From NCBI RefSeq assembly GCF_019457945.1, contig NZ_JAHZSU010000001.1, positions 391,538-455,537 of the forward strand: a stretch of DNA of 64,000 nucleotides. The letters run 5' to 3'. Shown here piece by piece: positions 47,150 through 59,250 of the stretch. Each line of letters opens with the position of its first letter. Within the stretch, counting starts at the first letter, position 1. The DNA is from Ornithinimicrobium laminariae (GTDB taxonomy: Bacteria; Actinomycetota; Actinomycetes; Actinomycetales; Dermatophilaceae). The notes below the pieces were generated by a model. The model worked only from the letters and a program-made list of their open reading frames with translations. It did no database searches and had not been told where the DNA came from. A program made the translations under genes and the position numbers.

Positions 47150-47929
47150 TCAGATGAATTTGCCGGCGGCCAGGTAGTCGGCAAGCTCGGCGCCGCCGTT
47201 ACCCTCGTCCGTGACGATGGTGCCCTGGCTTCGCGGAGGGCGCTGCTCGACGTTGACGACCGTGCTCCAGGCGGCGTCCAAACCAACCTGGCTGGCCTCG
47301 ACCTCGATGTCAGCCAATGACCAGGTGTCGACCGGCTTCTTCTTCGCGGCCATAATGCCCTTGAAGGACGGGTAGCGCGGTTCGTTGATCTGGTCGGTCA
47401 CGCTGACCACGGCTGGCAGAGAGGCCCTGATCGTCTCAGCGGCGGCGTCGCCGTCGCGGCGGATCGTGACGCTGCCATCGGCCACGGTCACCTCGGACGC
47501 GAAGGTCACCTGAGGCAAGCCCAGGCGCTCGGCCAGCATGGCCGGGACCACACTCATACCGCCATCTGTCGAGCCCAGGCCGGTCAGGACCAGGTCGACG
47601 TCGCCAATCTTGCGAATGGCTGAGGAGAGAATCAGCGACGTAGCCACCGAGTCAGACCCAGCAATGGCGTCGTCCAGGATGTGAACACCCTTGTGCGCGC
47701 CCATCTGCAGGGACTTCTTAATGGCCGTTGCGGCATCCTCTGGGCCCATAGTCAGGACCGTGACTTCACCGTCGTTAGCGTCGGCGATGACCAGCGCTTC
47801 TTCGACGGCGTACTCATCCAACTCGGACAGCAAGCCATCAACCGAGGCTCGGTCAGTCGTGTTGTCTGCGGTAAAACTGCGATCAGCCTGGGCATCAGGC
47901 ACGTACTTGACACAAACGACGATGTTCAC
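47150..47929 (-). CDS. etfB: Electron transfer flavoprotein beta subunit
   Basis: A 259-residue AMP-binding partner of EtfA. Seen: MNIVVCVKYVPDAQADR, VLTMGPEDAATAIKKSLQMG and DLVLTGLGSTDGGMSVVPAM, plus the recognition loop EPRYPSFKGIMAAKKKP. First gene of the etfBA-desulfurase-mnmA string. Confidence 0.96.
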   Translation of the reverse strand: MNIVVCVKYVPDAQADRSFTADNTTDRASVDGLLSELDEYAVEEALVIADANDGEVTVLTMGPEDAATAIKKSLQMGAHKGVHILDDAIAGSDSVATSLILSSAIRKIGDVDLVLTGLGSTDGGMSVVPAMLAERLGLPQVTFASEVTVADGSVTIRRDGDAAAETIRASLPAVVSVTDQINEPRYPSFKGIMAAKKKPVDTWSLADIEVEASQVGLDAAWSTVVNVEQRPPRSQGTIVTDEGNGGAELADYLAAGKFI

Positions 47930-48022
47930 GTCTGTCTCTCCTCAACAGTTGGGGGCTCACCGCAACGATGCGGGAGCGTCTCGTGATGCCATCTTGACAC
48001 CTCACGTCACGTCAGGCGTTAC

Positions 48023-48805
48023 TTAGCGCCCTTCAAACTCAGCTTTCCCTGGGCCATCCTGCACGAACGAGGTCATCCCGATCTCGCGGTCGCGGGTGGC
48101 AAACACGCCAGCAAACTGCATGGCCTCGATCGCCAGACCAGCATCAAGATTCGTTTCGATCCCGCGATCGATGGCTTCTTTGGCTGCCCGCAGTGCGTAG
48201 GCCGGGCCGTGGACGTAGCGAGCCATCCGCTTCTGAGCCGCCGCATACACCTCGCCCGTCTCGACAACCTCGTCGACTAGCCCAATCTCCAGAGCCTCTT
48301 GCGCATCAATCATCCGGCCGCTAAAGATCAGGTCCTTGGCCTTTGAGGTGCCAATCAACCGTGGCAGTCGCTGCGAGCCACCAGCGCCAGGGATGACGCC
48401 CAGCAGGACCTCAGGCTGGCCCCAGCGAGCCTCTTTGGAGGTGACGCGAAAGTCGCAGCACAAGGCTAATTCACAACCCGCGCCCAGCGCATAGCCACTC
48501 ACGGCCGCGATGGTCGGCTTGGGAATCTTGGCCACCGCCGCGAAACACTCTTGGATGATCGGCGCGCGGTCCACCATGTCGGTGTACGTCATCCGCGCCA
48601 TTTCCTTGATGTCTGCACCTGCGGCAAAGGCCGTTTCCCCGCCGTAGAGAACCACGGCAGCGACCTCGTCATCCGCCGACACCTGACGCGCGGCGGCACC
48701 GATCTGGTCCTGCACGGCAATGCTGAGCGGGTTCATCTTGGGCCGGTCGATGCGGATCGTTGCGACGCCCGCTTCCACCTCAACGTGGACGTACTGCTCG
48801 CTCAT
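48023..48805 (-). CDS. Enoyl-CoA hydratase/isomerase family protein
   Basis: A 260-residue crotonase-fold protein: VLYGGETAFAAGADIKEMAR (oxyanion loop), AVSGYALGAGCELALCCDFR with catalytic Glu, and EVLLGVIPGAGGSQRLPRLI with the second Glu equivalent. Typical hydratase of fatty-acid oxidation, consistent with etfBA beside it. ATGA overlap with the YbjN-like gene. Confidence 0.93.
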   Translation of the reverse strand: MSEQYVHVEVEAGVATIRIDRPKMNPLSIAVQDQIGAAARQVSADDEVAAVVLYGGETAFAAGADIKEMARMTYTDMVDRAPIIQECFAAVAKIPKPTIAAVSGYALGAGCELALCCDFRVTSKEARWGQPEVLLGVIPGAGGSQRLPRLIGTSKAKDLIFSGRMIDAQEALEIGLVDEVVETGEVYAAAQKRMARYVHGPAYALRAAKEAIDRGIETNLDAGLAIEAMQFAGVFATRDREIGMTSFVQDGPGKAEFEGR

Positions 48806-49344
48806 TCGTCGTCCTCCTTGGGCTCCTCGGCGGTCACGGCAGTGGGACGGTGTGCTGCGTCCGAGAGCCAGGGGGCGGGTGTATCTTCGCCCTCGGCGAC
48901 CTCACGGGTCTTGGCGATCACGTTCTTGTGCCACAACTGCACGGCCTGCAGCACGAGGCCGGTTGCAATCTGCAACTTCGCCTTGGGGTTTTCACGTTTG
49001 GCAATGATCTGCTCGACCGAAACGACCAGGTTGCCTCCGGCAATGCCAGCCTTGACCATGTTCATCCCGAGCGAGACGTCGTTGCACGCGTTGAGACGAA
49101 CAGTGATGTCGTCAGGAACCTCAGAGCTAATCGCCCACTGGCCGAAGGTACGCATGATGTCGACCTGGCCACCGGTCATCGAGCGAACGAAGAACTTCTG
49201 CTGCTGCGCAGTGAACGCAACATCGCCAGCTTTGTCGATATTGGGCTGGTACTCGAGGTCCTGAAGAGCGTCCAGGACCCGACCGCGCAAGGGGTGTTCC
49301 TCGGGCGGGGGTGGGAAGTTTGGCAGTGATGTGGGATCCGTCAT
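48802..49344 (-). CDS. YbjN-domain-like protein
   Basis: A 180-residue soluble protein: FTAQQQKFFVRSMTGGQVDI, QWAISSEVPDDITVRLNACN, LGMNMVKAGIAGGNLVVSVE. This resembles actinobacterial YbjN-domain proteins with a type III secretion chaperone-like fold; the role is unknown. ATG at 49344 is preferred to one seven codons upstream. Translationally coupled to the hydratase gene and divergent from glgX. Confidence 0.6.
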   Translation of the reverse strand: MTDPTSLPNFPPPPEEHPLRGRVLDALQDLEYQPNIDKAGDVAFTAQQQKFFVRSMTGGQVDIMRTFGQWAISSEVPDDITVRLNACNDVSLGMNMVKAGIAGGNLVVSVEQIIAKRENPKAKLQIATGLVLQAVQLWHKNVIAKTREVAEGEDTPAPWLSDAAHRPTAVTAEEPKEDDE

Positions 49345-49391
49345 GTGCTCAAGGTACCGAGTCATCGGCTAAGACACATAAGGTGCCGCTC

Positions 49392-51503
49392 ATGACGTTT
49401 GACTCCCCCGCACGCCGCCCCAGCGACACGCCACCTCCGTTCGGAGTGACCCTGACCCCTGGCGGAGCAACATTCTCGCTCTTAGCGAAGCACGCCGACA
49501 GCGTCGAACTCTGCCTTTTTGATGAAGATGGCACCGAGACTCAGGTGCCGCTCACCAAGCGTGCCTATGGCATTTGGTGGGAGACCGTCCCGGGCGTGGT
49601 TGCTGGGCAGCGGTATGGCTACCGCGTTTCCGGACCGTGGGATCCCCGCGCCGGACACCGCCACAACCTCAACAAACTCGTGATGGATCCGTATGCCGAT
49701 GCGCTGGTGGGCGAGGTCGCCTGGGGCCCCGAGGTGCACGGTCACGTCGTCACCGACGACTGGCATGCCGATAGCGATCTGGCTGACTCACGCGATAGTG
49801 CCGCCTTCATGCCGCGCAGCGTCGTCGTTGACCACACCTTCGACTGGGGCGCCGACACTCCGCAGCGTCGCCCTTGGGCCGAAACGGTCCTCTACGAAGC
49901 GCATGTCCGTGGGCTCACCGAGCAGTTGCCTGGGATCCCGGACGATATTCGGGGCACCTACGCAGCCCTAGGCCACCCAGCACTCATCGATCACTTGCTT
50001 GACTTGGGCGTCACTGCGCTCGAGTTGCTGCCAGTGCACGCTTTCACTTCAGAGCCACACCTAGTGCGCAATGACCTGGAGAACTACTGGGGCTACAACA
50101 CCTTGGGGTTCTTCGCCCCGCACCCGGAGTTTGCGCACGCAAGCGACCCCGCCGACGCCATCGCCGAACTCAAGAGCGCGATCAAGCAGCTGCACGAAGC
50201 TGAGATCGAGGTCGTGCTGGACGTCGTTTACAACCACACCAGTGAACAGTCCAGCGGCGGCGGTGCCACGTTGTCTTGGCGAGGCATCGACAACGCGACC
50301 TATTACCGCTTGGACGAGAGCGGCACTGACATCGACGTGACTGGCTGTGGCAACACAGTCGACACTCGTGAGCCAATGGTGGTCGGCATGATCTTGGACT
50401 CGCTGCGTCACTGGGTGACTGAGTTCCACATTGATGGCTTCCGCTTTGACTTGGCGCCAGCCTTGGCTCGCGGCAAGGACCACGGCTTCGACCCGGACCA
50501 CCCAATCATGGTGGCGATGCGCACTGACCCGATCCTGTCGCGTACCAAATTGATTGCTGAGCCGTGGGACATCGGGATGCACGGGTGGCGCACTGGCCAG
50601 TTCCCGCCCCCCTTTGCTGAGTGGAATGACCGTTTCCGCGACGCCGCGCGCACCTTCTGGCTGCCTGACCTGGCTCGAGCCGTCAACAACGAGGCTGGCC
50701 ATGGCATTCGCGAGTTGGCGACCCGAATGGCAGGTAGCGTCGACAGCTTTGGGCACCTGGACCGTGGACCGATCGCCTCTATCAACTTTGTCACCGCCCA
50801 CGATGGCTTCACGATGGCCGACTTGGTGGCTTACAACCACAAGCACAATGAGGCCAACAGAGAAGGCAACCGCGACGGCAGCGACAACAACCGCTCGTGG
50901 AACCACGGCGTTGAAGGCCCGACCGACCAGGCAAATATCTTGCGTGCTCGACGCCGCTCGATCCGCAACATGTTGGCCACGATCGCCACCTCCATTGGCG
51001 TGCCGATGTTCACGGCTGGCGATGAGTTTGGCCGCAGCCAAGGGGGCAACAACAACGCCTATTGCCAGAACAACGAGATCGCCTGGGTGGACTGGAATCT
51101 GCAGGACTGGCAGAGCGAACTGCTCGAAGACACCCAGGCTCTGCTGAAGTTGCGCAGCGAACTTCCGGCTCTCACCACGAGCAAGTACCCCACCTTTGAA
51201 CCCGCCGAAGGCCGGGTGCAGTTGCGCTGGCACGACGAAGCCGGCCACGTGATGACCGAGGGCAACTGGCGCGACTCTGGCCGCCGCTTTGCCCAGGCGT
51301 TGTTCAACACCAGCCATGACCCGCAGATCGAAAGTGACGCGGTCTTGCTAGTGATCAACGGCGGCGTATCGGCAGTTGACCCAGTCATGCCCGACGTCGA
51401 AGGTTACGGTCCATGGCAGGTCCGCTGGAGCAGCAGCACCTCCCAGACCCCCGGCAACCCGGCCAGCTTCAGCATTCTGACGGCGGCCAAGGTTACTGAG
51501 TGA
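49392..51503 (+). CDS. glgX: Glycogen debranching enzyme (isoamylase type)
   Basis: A 703-residue GH13 enzyme hydrolysing alpha-1,6 branches of phosphorylase-limited glucan. N-terminal CBM48 (GVTLTPGGATFSLLAKHADS), then the barrel with VVYNHTSE, catalytic Asp in GFRFDLAPALARG, Glu in LIAEPWDIG, and VTAHDGFTMADL. ATG at 49392 is used, since the frame upstream is antisense to the YbjN gene. Ends in a GTGA overlap with the transporter gene. Confidence 0.96.
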   Translation: MTFDSPARRPSDTPPPFGVTLTPGGATFSLLAKHADSVELCLFDEDGTETQVPLTKRAYGIWWETVPGVVAGQRYGYRVSGPWDPRAGHRHNLNKLVMDPYADALVGEVAWGPEVHGHVVTDDWHADSDLADSRDSAAFMPRSVVVDHTFDWGADTPQRRPWAETVLYEAHVRGLTEQLPGIPDDIRGTYAALGHPALIDHLLDLGVTALELLPVHAFTSEPHLVRNDLENYWGYNTLGFFAPHPEFAHASDPADAIAELKSAIKQLHEAEIEVVLDVVYNHTSEQSSGGGATLSWRGIDNATYYRLDESGTDIDVTGCGNTVDTREPMVVGMILDSLRHWVTEFHIDGFRFDLAPALARGKDHGFDPDHPIMVAMRTDPILSRTKLIAEPWDIGMHGWRTGQFPPPFAEWNDRFRDAARTFWLPDLARAVNNEAGHGIRELATRMAGSVDSFGHLDRGPIASINFVTAHDGFTMADLVAYNHKHNEANREGNRDGSDNNRSWNHGVEGPTDQANILRARRRSIRNMLATIATSIGVPMFTAGDEFGRSQGGNNNAYCQNNEIAWVDWNLQDWQSELLEDTQALLKLRSELPALTTSKYPTFEPAEGRVQLRWHDEAGHVMTEGNWRDSGRRFAQALFNTSHDPQIESDAVLLVINGGVSAVDPVMPDVEGYGPWQVRWSSSTSQTPGNPASFSILTAAKVTE

Positions 51504-52702
51504 CTGATCGGCAAGCCCGCTGGGCGGTCAGCGCGCTGTTTTTTTCTAATGGCGCTATTGCTGCCAATCTGATCCCGCGCCTGCCCGAGGTTAAGAGTGA
51601 CCTCGGCCTGTCGAACACCGGCTTCGGTCTGGCTGTTGCATCTACACCGATTGGCGCTTTGAGCGCCGGGCTGTTAGCCGGAGTCTTGATCCGCCGATTC
51701 AGTTCGGCCAAGGTCGCGGTGATCGGCATGATCGGCTCTGGGTTCGCGGTCATCCTGGCTGGTGCCGCGCCGATCTGGGCTGTCTTTGCACTCGGCCTGT
51801 TCTTAGCTGGAGCCCTTGATGCCGTTGTCGATGTCGCGCAGAACTCACACGGTTTGCGGGTTCAGCGCCGGATGGGTCGTTCGATTCTCAACTCGTTCCA
51901 TGCGCTGTGGAGCATTGGGGCTGTCACTGGCGGCTTGATGGGTGCTGCAGCCGCCGGTCTGGGGCTGCCACTCGTGGTGCACCTGGCAATCTCGGGCATG
52001 CTGTTTGCTTGCCTGAACGCTGTTGCCTATCGGTATTTGCTGCCTGGGCCAGAGCCACAAGACGTACCCATCGAGGCACCCGCTACGTCTGCTGACGCAG
52101 TGGGGTTAGGGGCAGGCAAACGGGCTGCGGCTCGCTATGGCACCTTCGGCGCCCTGCTGGCCCTCGGGTTCATCGTGGTCGCACAATCGGTCGTCGAAGA
52201 CGCTGGCAACAACTGGGCCACCCTCTACATGGGGTCGTCGTTGGGCGCTCCGGCGAGTGTTGCGGCCTTCGGTTTCATCTCGCTCGTGGGTATGCAGTTC
52301 ATCGGCCGGATCACCGGCGACGCCTTAGTTGACCGCTTTGGCCAGCGCAATATGGCCCGGTTCGGCGGCACCCTCGTGGCCCTGGGCATGGGCTTGGCCC
52401 TGGCCTGGCCCAGCATCCCCGGCTCCATCATTGGCTTCGGGGCGGCGGGCTTTGGCATTGCCACCCTGGTCCCCGCGGCGATGGAGACGGCGGACCGCTT
52501 GCCCGGCCTCAACGCTGGCACCGGCCTGACCGTGGTTAGTTGGCTGCTGCGCGTGGGGTTCTTGCTGTCTCCGCCAGTCGTTGGCGCTTTGGCCGACGCC
52601 ACCAGTTTGCGATTCGGCTTGATCGTGATCCCGTTGGCTGGCCTCGGCATTGTGCTGGCTGCTGGAGTCCTGCCCAACCGGTCTAGTCGAGCGGCTCACT
52701 AG
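51500..52702 (+). CDS. Major facilitator superfamily transporter
   Basis: A 400-residue protein with about 12 hydrophobic segments. Near the N-terminus NGAIAANLIPRLPEVKSDLG and further on VVDVAQNSHGLRVQRRMGRS resemble the YbjJ/fucose-permease-like MFS branch. Starts at GTG 51500 overlapping the glgX stop, so it is co-translated with glgX. The substrate is unknown; a sugar is possible from context only. Confidence 0.88.
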   Translation: MTDRQARWAVSALFFSNGAIAANLIPRLPEVKSDLGLSNTGFGLAVASTPIGALSAGLLAGVLIRRFSSAKVAVIGMIGSGFAVILAGAAPIWAVFALGLFLAGALDAVVDVAQNSHGLRVQRRMGRSILNSFHALWSIGAVTGGLMGAAAAGLGLPLVVHLAISGMLFACLNAVAYRYLLPGPEPQDVPIEAPATSADAVGLGAGKRAAARYGTFGALLALGFIVVAQSVVEDAGNNWATLYMGSSLGAPASVAAFGFISLVGMQFIGRITGDALVDRFGQRNMARFGGTLVALGMGLALAWPSIPGSIIGFGAAGFGIATLVPAAMETADRLPGLNAGTGLTVVSWLLRVGFLLSPPVVGALADATSLRFGLIVIPLAGLGIVLAAGVLPNRSSRAAH

Positions 52703-52728
52703 TCGGTCAGCCAAGCCAGACATGACCT

Positions 52729-52760
52729 AGGGCGCTCACCGGGATTCCGGTGAGCGCCCT
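52729..52760. terminator. Strong terminator between convergent MFS and glgP genes
   Basis: AGGGCGCTCACCGG pairs perfectly with CCGGTGAGCGCCCT around a GATT loop, followed by TCGTTGTTT. It ends the glgX-MFS transcript and may also serve glgP from the other side. Confidence 0.88.
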
Positions 52761-52782
52761 TCGTTGTTTAAACCTTGTGCAG

Positions 52783-55362
52783 TTACGCCTGAGCGACCAG
52801 GCCCAACTCAGCGGGGTTCACCAGCGAAGGGTGGGCGGGCAAGACCCGCACGGTCCAACCCAAAGCGCCGGTGCGCGTCAACTCCACCTGAGCGGTGAAG
52901 TGGTGGCGGCCACCCTCATACGACTCCACATGCACGAGGTCGACAAACTCGACATCCGTGAGGTTGTCACTGGTCCGAGCCCGTCCCCAGGCCAATTGCA
53001 CCTTGGCCTGGTCAGGTGCCAAGTCACCGAGGGCGACATAGGCGTGAATGCCCACAACGTCGCCGATTTGCGGGGTGTCGGGCACGTTGTCAGCGTCGAT
53101 GTGATCGACCGTGACGCGGTCCCACCCCTGGCGCACATGGCCAACATAGGCTGCCAGATCGCGTGAGCCAGCAAAACTGTCGGCTGCCGCTGACCAGCCA
53201 CTGCGGGCGGCCGGGACGTAAAGGGTCTCGGTGTATTCAGCGACCATCCGGTCGGCGAGCACCTTGGGGCCTAGCGTGCTGAGAGTGTGTCGCAACATCT
53301 GCAGCCAGCGAGTCGGCAAACCATCCGCGTCACGCTCGTAGAAGGCCGGGACCACCGAGTTTTCAAGCAGTTCATACAAGGCGGCCGACTCAATGTCGTC
53401 ACGGCGCTCAGGGTCGACAACCCCGTCGGCCGTCGGAATGGCCCAACCGTTTTCGCCGTCGAACCACTCGTCCCACCAACCGTCCATGACGGACAGGTTA
53501 AGGGCGCCATTAAGCGCCGCCTTCATGCCCGAGGTGCCGCATGCTTCGAAGGGACGCAGCGGGTTGTTCAGCCAGACATCACAGCCGGGGTAGAGACGCT
53601 GCGCCATCGCGATGTCGTAGTTGGGCAGGAAGACAATCTTGCTGCGAACATCCGGATCATCAGTGAAGCGCACCATCTGCTGGATCAGGGCCTTGCCGGT
53701 GTCGTCCGCCGGGTGAGACTTGCCAGCGATGACCAGTTGTACCGGGCGATCCGGGTTGCACAGGATCTTCTTCAGCCGCGCCGGATCTCGGAGCATCAGC
53801 GTGAGGCGTTTGTAGGTCGCGCCACGACGAGCGAACCCGATCGTCAAGGTGTCAGGGTCAAGGACATCGTCGATCCACCCCAACTCCGCCAGCGACGACC
53901 CACGGTCCTGCATCGACTTGGTCAACCGCTCGCGTGCATCCGCGACCAAGTCCTCACGCATCTCGCGCTTGGTCGACCACAATGCGTCGCCGGGCACCTG
54001 CGCCACCTCGCGCCAGAAGTCAGCACCGGATGCTTCAGCGTTGCCGCCCGTGCGGCCAGGCAAGTCAAAGACGCGCTGGTCAACCCAGGTTGAGGCGTGC
54101 ACACCGTTGGTCACCGAACCAATCGGCACCTCATCTTGCTCAAAGCCCGGCCACAAGCCGTTAAACATGCCCCGGCTGACGTCACCGTGCAGCACCGAGA
54201 CACCATTGACGCGCTGGGCCAACCGCATACCCATGACAGCCATGTTGAAGACGCCCCGCGCCCCACCTGCGTAGGTTTCGGCACCCAAAGCCAACAGTGA
54301 TTCCACTGGGACGCCTGGCAAGGCAGCGCCGCCACCGAAGTGGGAAGCAATCGCATCTGCCGCGAACCGGTCGATCCCCGCAGGGACGGGGGTATGCGTA
54401 GTGAACACCGTGCCTGCCCGCACAGTTTGCAGAGCCTCATCAAAGGACAAGCCCGAGCCTGTGGTCAGCTCGCTGATCCGCTCAATGCCGAGGAAGCCAG
54501 CATGGCCTTCGTTGGAGTGATAGACATCTGGAGTCGGCGCGCCGGTGATCCGTGACCAGGCACGTAGTGCGCGGACGCCACCGATACCGAGCAACATCTC
54601 CTGCTCCAGACGCTGGTCACCGCCACCGCCATAGAGCCGGTGGGTCAACTCACGACGAGCGCCGTCGTTGGTTTCGACGTCCGAGTCCAGCAACAGGAGC
54701 GGCACGCGACCAACTTGGGCCCGCCATACGTGCGCCTGCAACCGGCCCCCAGCCGGCATCGCCAATTCAATCAAGACAGGCGTGCCATCGGCTTCGCGCA
54801 GCAAAGAAAGCGGCAGGTCATCGGGATCAAGGATCGGGTAGGACTCCTGCTGCCAACCTTCTGAGTTGAGCCCCTGACGGAAATACCCGGACTTGTAGAA
54901 CAAGCCCACGCCGACGAGGGGCACACCGAGGTCAGACGCGCTCTTGAGGTGGTCACCGGCCAAGATGCCCAGTCCGCCAGAGTACTGCGGCAGCGCAGCG
55001 GCGATGCCGAACTCGGGCGAGAAGTAGCCAATCGCGCTCGGCCAGCCTTGCGACGCGGCCTGCGACTGGTGCTGATACCAGCGCGGCTCACTGAGGTAGG
55101 CGTCTAGCTCGGCCTTTGCGTCATCGACACGGGTAACGAATGCTTCGTCGGCAGCTAGTTCCTGGAGTTTTTGTGGGCTCAAGCGGCTCAACATGGCGAC
55201 GGGGTCTGCTTGCACCTCCTCCCAGGCCCCAGGATCGATCCCCGCGAACAGGTCCCGAGTGGCGTCATGCCAGGACCAGCGCAGGTTCATCGCCAAATCG
55301 GAAAGAGGGGCCAAGGTGGGGGGGAGCACGGTTCGAACGTGCAGCCGACGTATTGCCTTCAC
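52783..55362 (-). CDS. glgP: Alpha-glucan (glycogen/maltodextrin) phosphorylase
   Basis: An 859-residue GT35 enzyme releasing glucose-1-phosphate from glucan ends, of the Thermotoga/actinobacterial type with the N-terminal DUF3417 domain (LPPTLAPLSDLAMNLRWSWH). Seen: YSGGLGILAGDHLKSASDLG, HSNEGHAGFLGIERISEL, TNGVHASTWV, and the PLP lysine region CGTSGMKAALNGALNLSVMD. GTG at 55362 (VKAIRRLHV) fits the family start better than TTG two codons earlier; with the -10 box just upstream it would be leaderless. Confidence 0.95.
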   Translation of the reverse strand: MKAIRRLHVRTVLPPTLAPLSDLAMNLRWSWHDATRDLFAGIDPGAWEEVQADPVAMLSRLSPQKLQELAADEAFVTRVDDAKAELDAYLSEPRWYQHQSQAASQGWPSAIGYFSPEFGIAAALPQYSGGLGILAGDHLKSASDLGVPLVGVGLFYKSGYFRQGLNSEGWQQESYPILDPDDLPLSLLREADGTPVLIELAMPAGGRLQAHVWRAQVGRVPLLLLDSDVETNDGARRELTHRLYGGGGDQRLEQEMLLGIGGVRALRAWSRITGAPTPDVYHSNEGHAGFLGIERISELTTGSGLSFDEALQTVRAGTVFTTHTPVPAGIDRFAADAIASHFGGGAALPGVPVESLLALGAETYAGGARGVFNMAVMGMRLAQRVNGVSVLHGDVSRGMFNGLWPGFEQDEVPIGSVTNGVHASTWVDQRVFDLPGRTGGNAEASGADFWREVAQVPGDALWSTKREMREDLVADARERLTKSMQDRGSSLAELGWIDDVLDPDTLTIGFARRGATYKRLTLMLRDPARLKKILCNPDRPVQLVIAGKSHPADDTGKALIQQMVRFTDDPDVRSKIVFLPNYDIAMAQRLYPGCDVWLNNPLRPFEACGTSGMKAALNGALNLSVMDGWWDEWFDGENGWAIPTADGVVDPERRDDIESAALYELLENSVVPAFYERDADGLPTRWLQMLRHTLSTLGPKVLADRMVAEYTETLYVPAARSGWSAAADSFAGSRDLAAYVGHVRQGWDRVTVDHIDADNVPDTPQIGDVVGIHAYVALGDLAPDQAKVQLAWGRARTSDNLTDVEFVDLVHVESYEGGRHHFTAQVELTRTGALGWTVRVLPAHPSLVNPAELGLVAQA

Positions 55363-55369
55363 GTGCAAG

Positions 55370-55443
55370 AGACTAGGGGTTCAAACCGTGACCACACCAA
55401 ACCGCGCGAATCGTGGCAATCGAGGACCGTTTACGGGTAGCGT
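55370..55443. promoter_or_regulatory. Divergent glgP/glgE promoter region, probably leaderless
   Basis: On the minus strand TAGTCT (55375-55370) lies seven bases before the glgP GTG. On the plus strand TAGCGT (55438-55443) lies seven bases before the glgE GTG, with TGGCAA (55414-55419) 18 bases upstream as a -35 candidate. In both, transcription would begin at or next to the start codon and no ribosome-binding site is visible. This fits leaderless mRNAs, common in actinobacteria. Confidence 0.5.
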
Positions 55444-55450
55444 CGGGTTT

Positions 55451-57525
55451 GTGACTGAGCCACGACGCAACTCACCCGATCCCATCGACCGCAGCGTCCT
55501 CGACTTGGTTGGCCAACGGCCGATTGGGCGCATCCCGGTTATCAACGTATCTCCCGCTGTGGATGGCGGGGCTAGGCCGACAAAGTCTGTTGTCAACGAG
55601 CAGTTCGTGGTCAAGGCCACGGTCTTCCGCGAGGGTCACGACGCAGTCAATGCCTCCGTCGTGCTGACCGATCCAGATGGCGCCGAAACCATCGTGCCGA
55701 TGACCGAGTTGAACCCCGGGTTGAGTTTGTGGGGCGCCCAGGTACACGCCGACGTTGAGGGCTTTTGGCACTATCGCGTCGAAGGCTGGTCCGATGTGTA
55801 CGCCACCTGGCATCACGACGCCACGTTGAAGGTCGAGGCGGGTGTTGACGTTGAGGTGATGCTTGAAGAAGGCGCTCGCGTGATTGAGCGGGCCGTCGCG
55901 GAGTTGGACTGGGACCGGGCACAGACCCGCACGCTAAAGGACGCCATTGCCGGGCTGCGTGATGACAGCCGCCCCGTGCCAGCACGTCTCGCGGCAGGTG
56001 CCGGGCAAGAGATTCATCGCCTGCTGACCAACAACCCGCTGCGCGACATGATTAGCCCCACCCAGAACTTCGCCTGGTGGGTGGAACGTTCGCTAGCCCT
56101 CACCGGCGCCTGGTATGAAATGTTCCCCCGCTCCGAGGGCGCCCTCCAGGACCCCGACACAGGGGTATGGACCACTGGCACGTTTGAGACTGCCGCCAAG
56201 CGGCTGCCTGCTATCGCCGACATGGGCTTTGACGTTGTCTACCTGACGCCGATCCACCCCATCGGTCGGACGAACCGCAAGGGACCAAACAACACCCTGG
56301 AAGCCGGAGAGCTCGACCCCGGCTCGCCCTATGCCATCGGGTCAGAAGACGGCGGGCACGATGCGCTGCACCCCGACCTTGGCGACTTCGACGACTTTGA
56401 CGCGTTCGTCAGTGCCGCCGAAGACCTGGGCCTGGTCGTCGCGATGGACATCGCGCTGCAGGCCTCCCCCGACCACCCGTGGGCCAAGGATCACCCAGAA
56501 TTCTTCACGACGCGGGCAGACGGCACGATCGCCTACGCGGAAAACCCGCCCAAGAAATACCAGGATATCTACCCGCTGAACTTCGACACCGACCCTGCGG
56601 GTTCGTATGCCGCCATGCGCGACATGATGCAGGTGTGGATCGACCACGGCGTGACCGTGTTCCGCGTGGACAACCCGCATACCAAGCCTGTTGAGTTTTG
56701 GCAGTGGCTGATCGCCGACATCGCCGTTGACCACCCCGAGGTCATTTGGCTGGCCGAGGCCTTCACCAAGCCCGCGATGATGCACACGTTGGCCAAAGCC
56801 GGATTCCAGCAGTCCTACACTTACTACGCCTGGCGCAATCAGGCGTGGGAGCTGCGCGAATACGTCGAGGAGTTGACTGGCGAGGCGGCGACCTACATGC
56901 GCCCATCGTTCTGGCCGACCACGCACGACATTCTGACGCCCTTCATGCAATACGGCGGGCCCACAGCCTTCAAACTGCGCGCCGCATTGGCCGCGACCTT
57001 GGTCCCGACCTATGGCATTTATGCCGGTTACGAGCACTGTGAGCACGTTGCTCGCCCAGGGGCCGAAGAGCAGATCGACAACGAGAAGTACGAATACAAG
57101 AACCGTCGCTGGGACCTTGATGGCCCCCGCGGAGGCACCGGCGAAGCAGAAGGCCGGCCCAACCTGGCGCCCTACCTGCGCTCGATCAACCAGATTCGTC
57201 GCCGCCATCCCGCCTTGCACTGGCTGCGCAACATCACCTTCCACACCGCTGATGACGAGAACTTCTTGGTCTACTCCAAGCGTGGCGGTGGCGCAGGCGA
57301 TGGCTCCGAGAACGACACCGTTTTGGTGATCGCTAACTTGGACCCGCACTCCACGCGCGAAACCACGGTGCACCTCGACATGGCAGCGCTGGGCCTGAAC
57401 TGGGATGACGGCTTCATCGCCCAGGACCTGATCAGCGGTGACCAGTGGCACTGGGGTCAGAACAACTACGTGCGGCTGGGCACCGACGCCGAGCCCGTGC
57501 ACATGATCGCAGTGCGGCGGTTCTA

Positions 57526-57526
<1 letters not shown>
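55451..57526 (+). CDS. glgE: Alpha-1,4-glucan:maltose-1-phosphate maltosyltransferase
   Basis: A 691-residue GH13_3 enzyme that adds maltose units from maltose-1-phosphate to glucan chains. Seen: the family-specific [33 protein letters not shown], nucleophile Asp in [15 protein letters not shown], acid/base Glu in [12 protein letters not shown], and [14 protein letters not shown] at 55451 is the likely start; the frame upstream is antisense to glgP. Its TAG shares one base with the treS GTG. Confidence 0.97.

Positions 57527-59239
<1,713 letters not shown>

Positions 59240-59250
<11 letters not shown>

Noticed and set aside
50061..51317. Long leftward frame of 418 codons opposite glgX, and similar long antisense frames opposite tdh, kbl, the metal ATPase, glgE, glgB and pgm
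   Set aside because: In high-GC genes the antisense frame in codon register is often open; the sense frames hold clear catalytic motifs and the antisense proteins have no recognisable domain.
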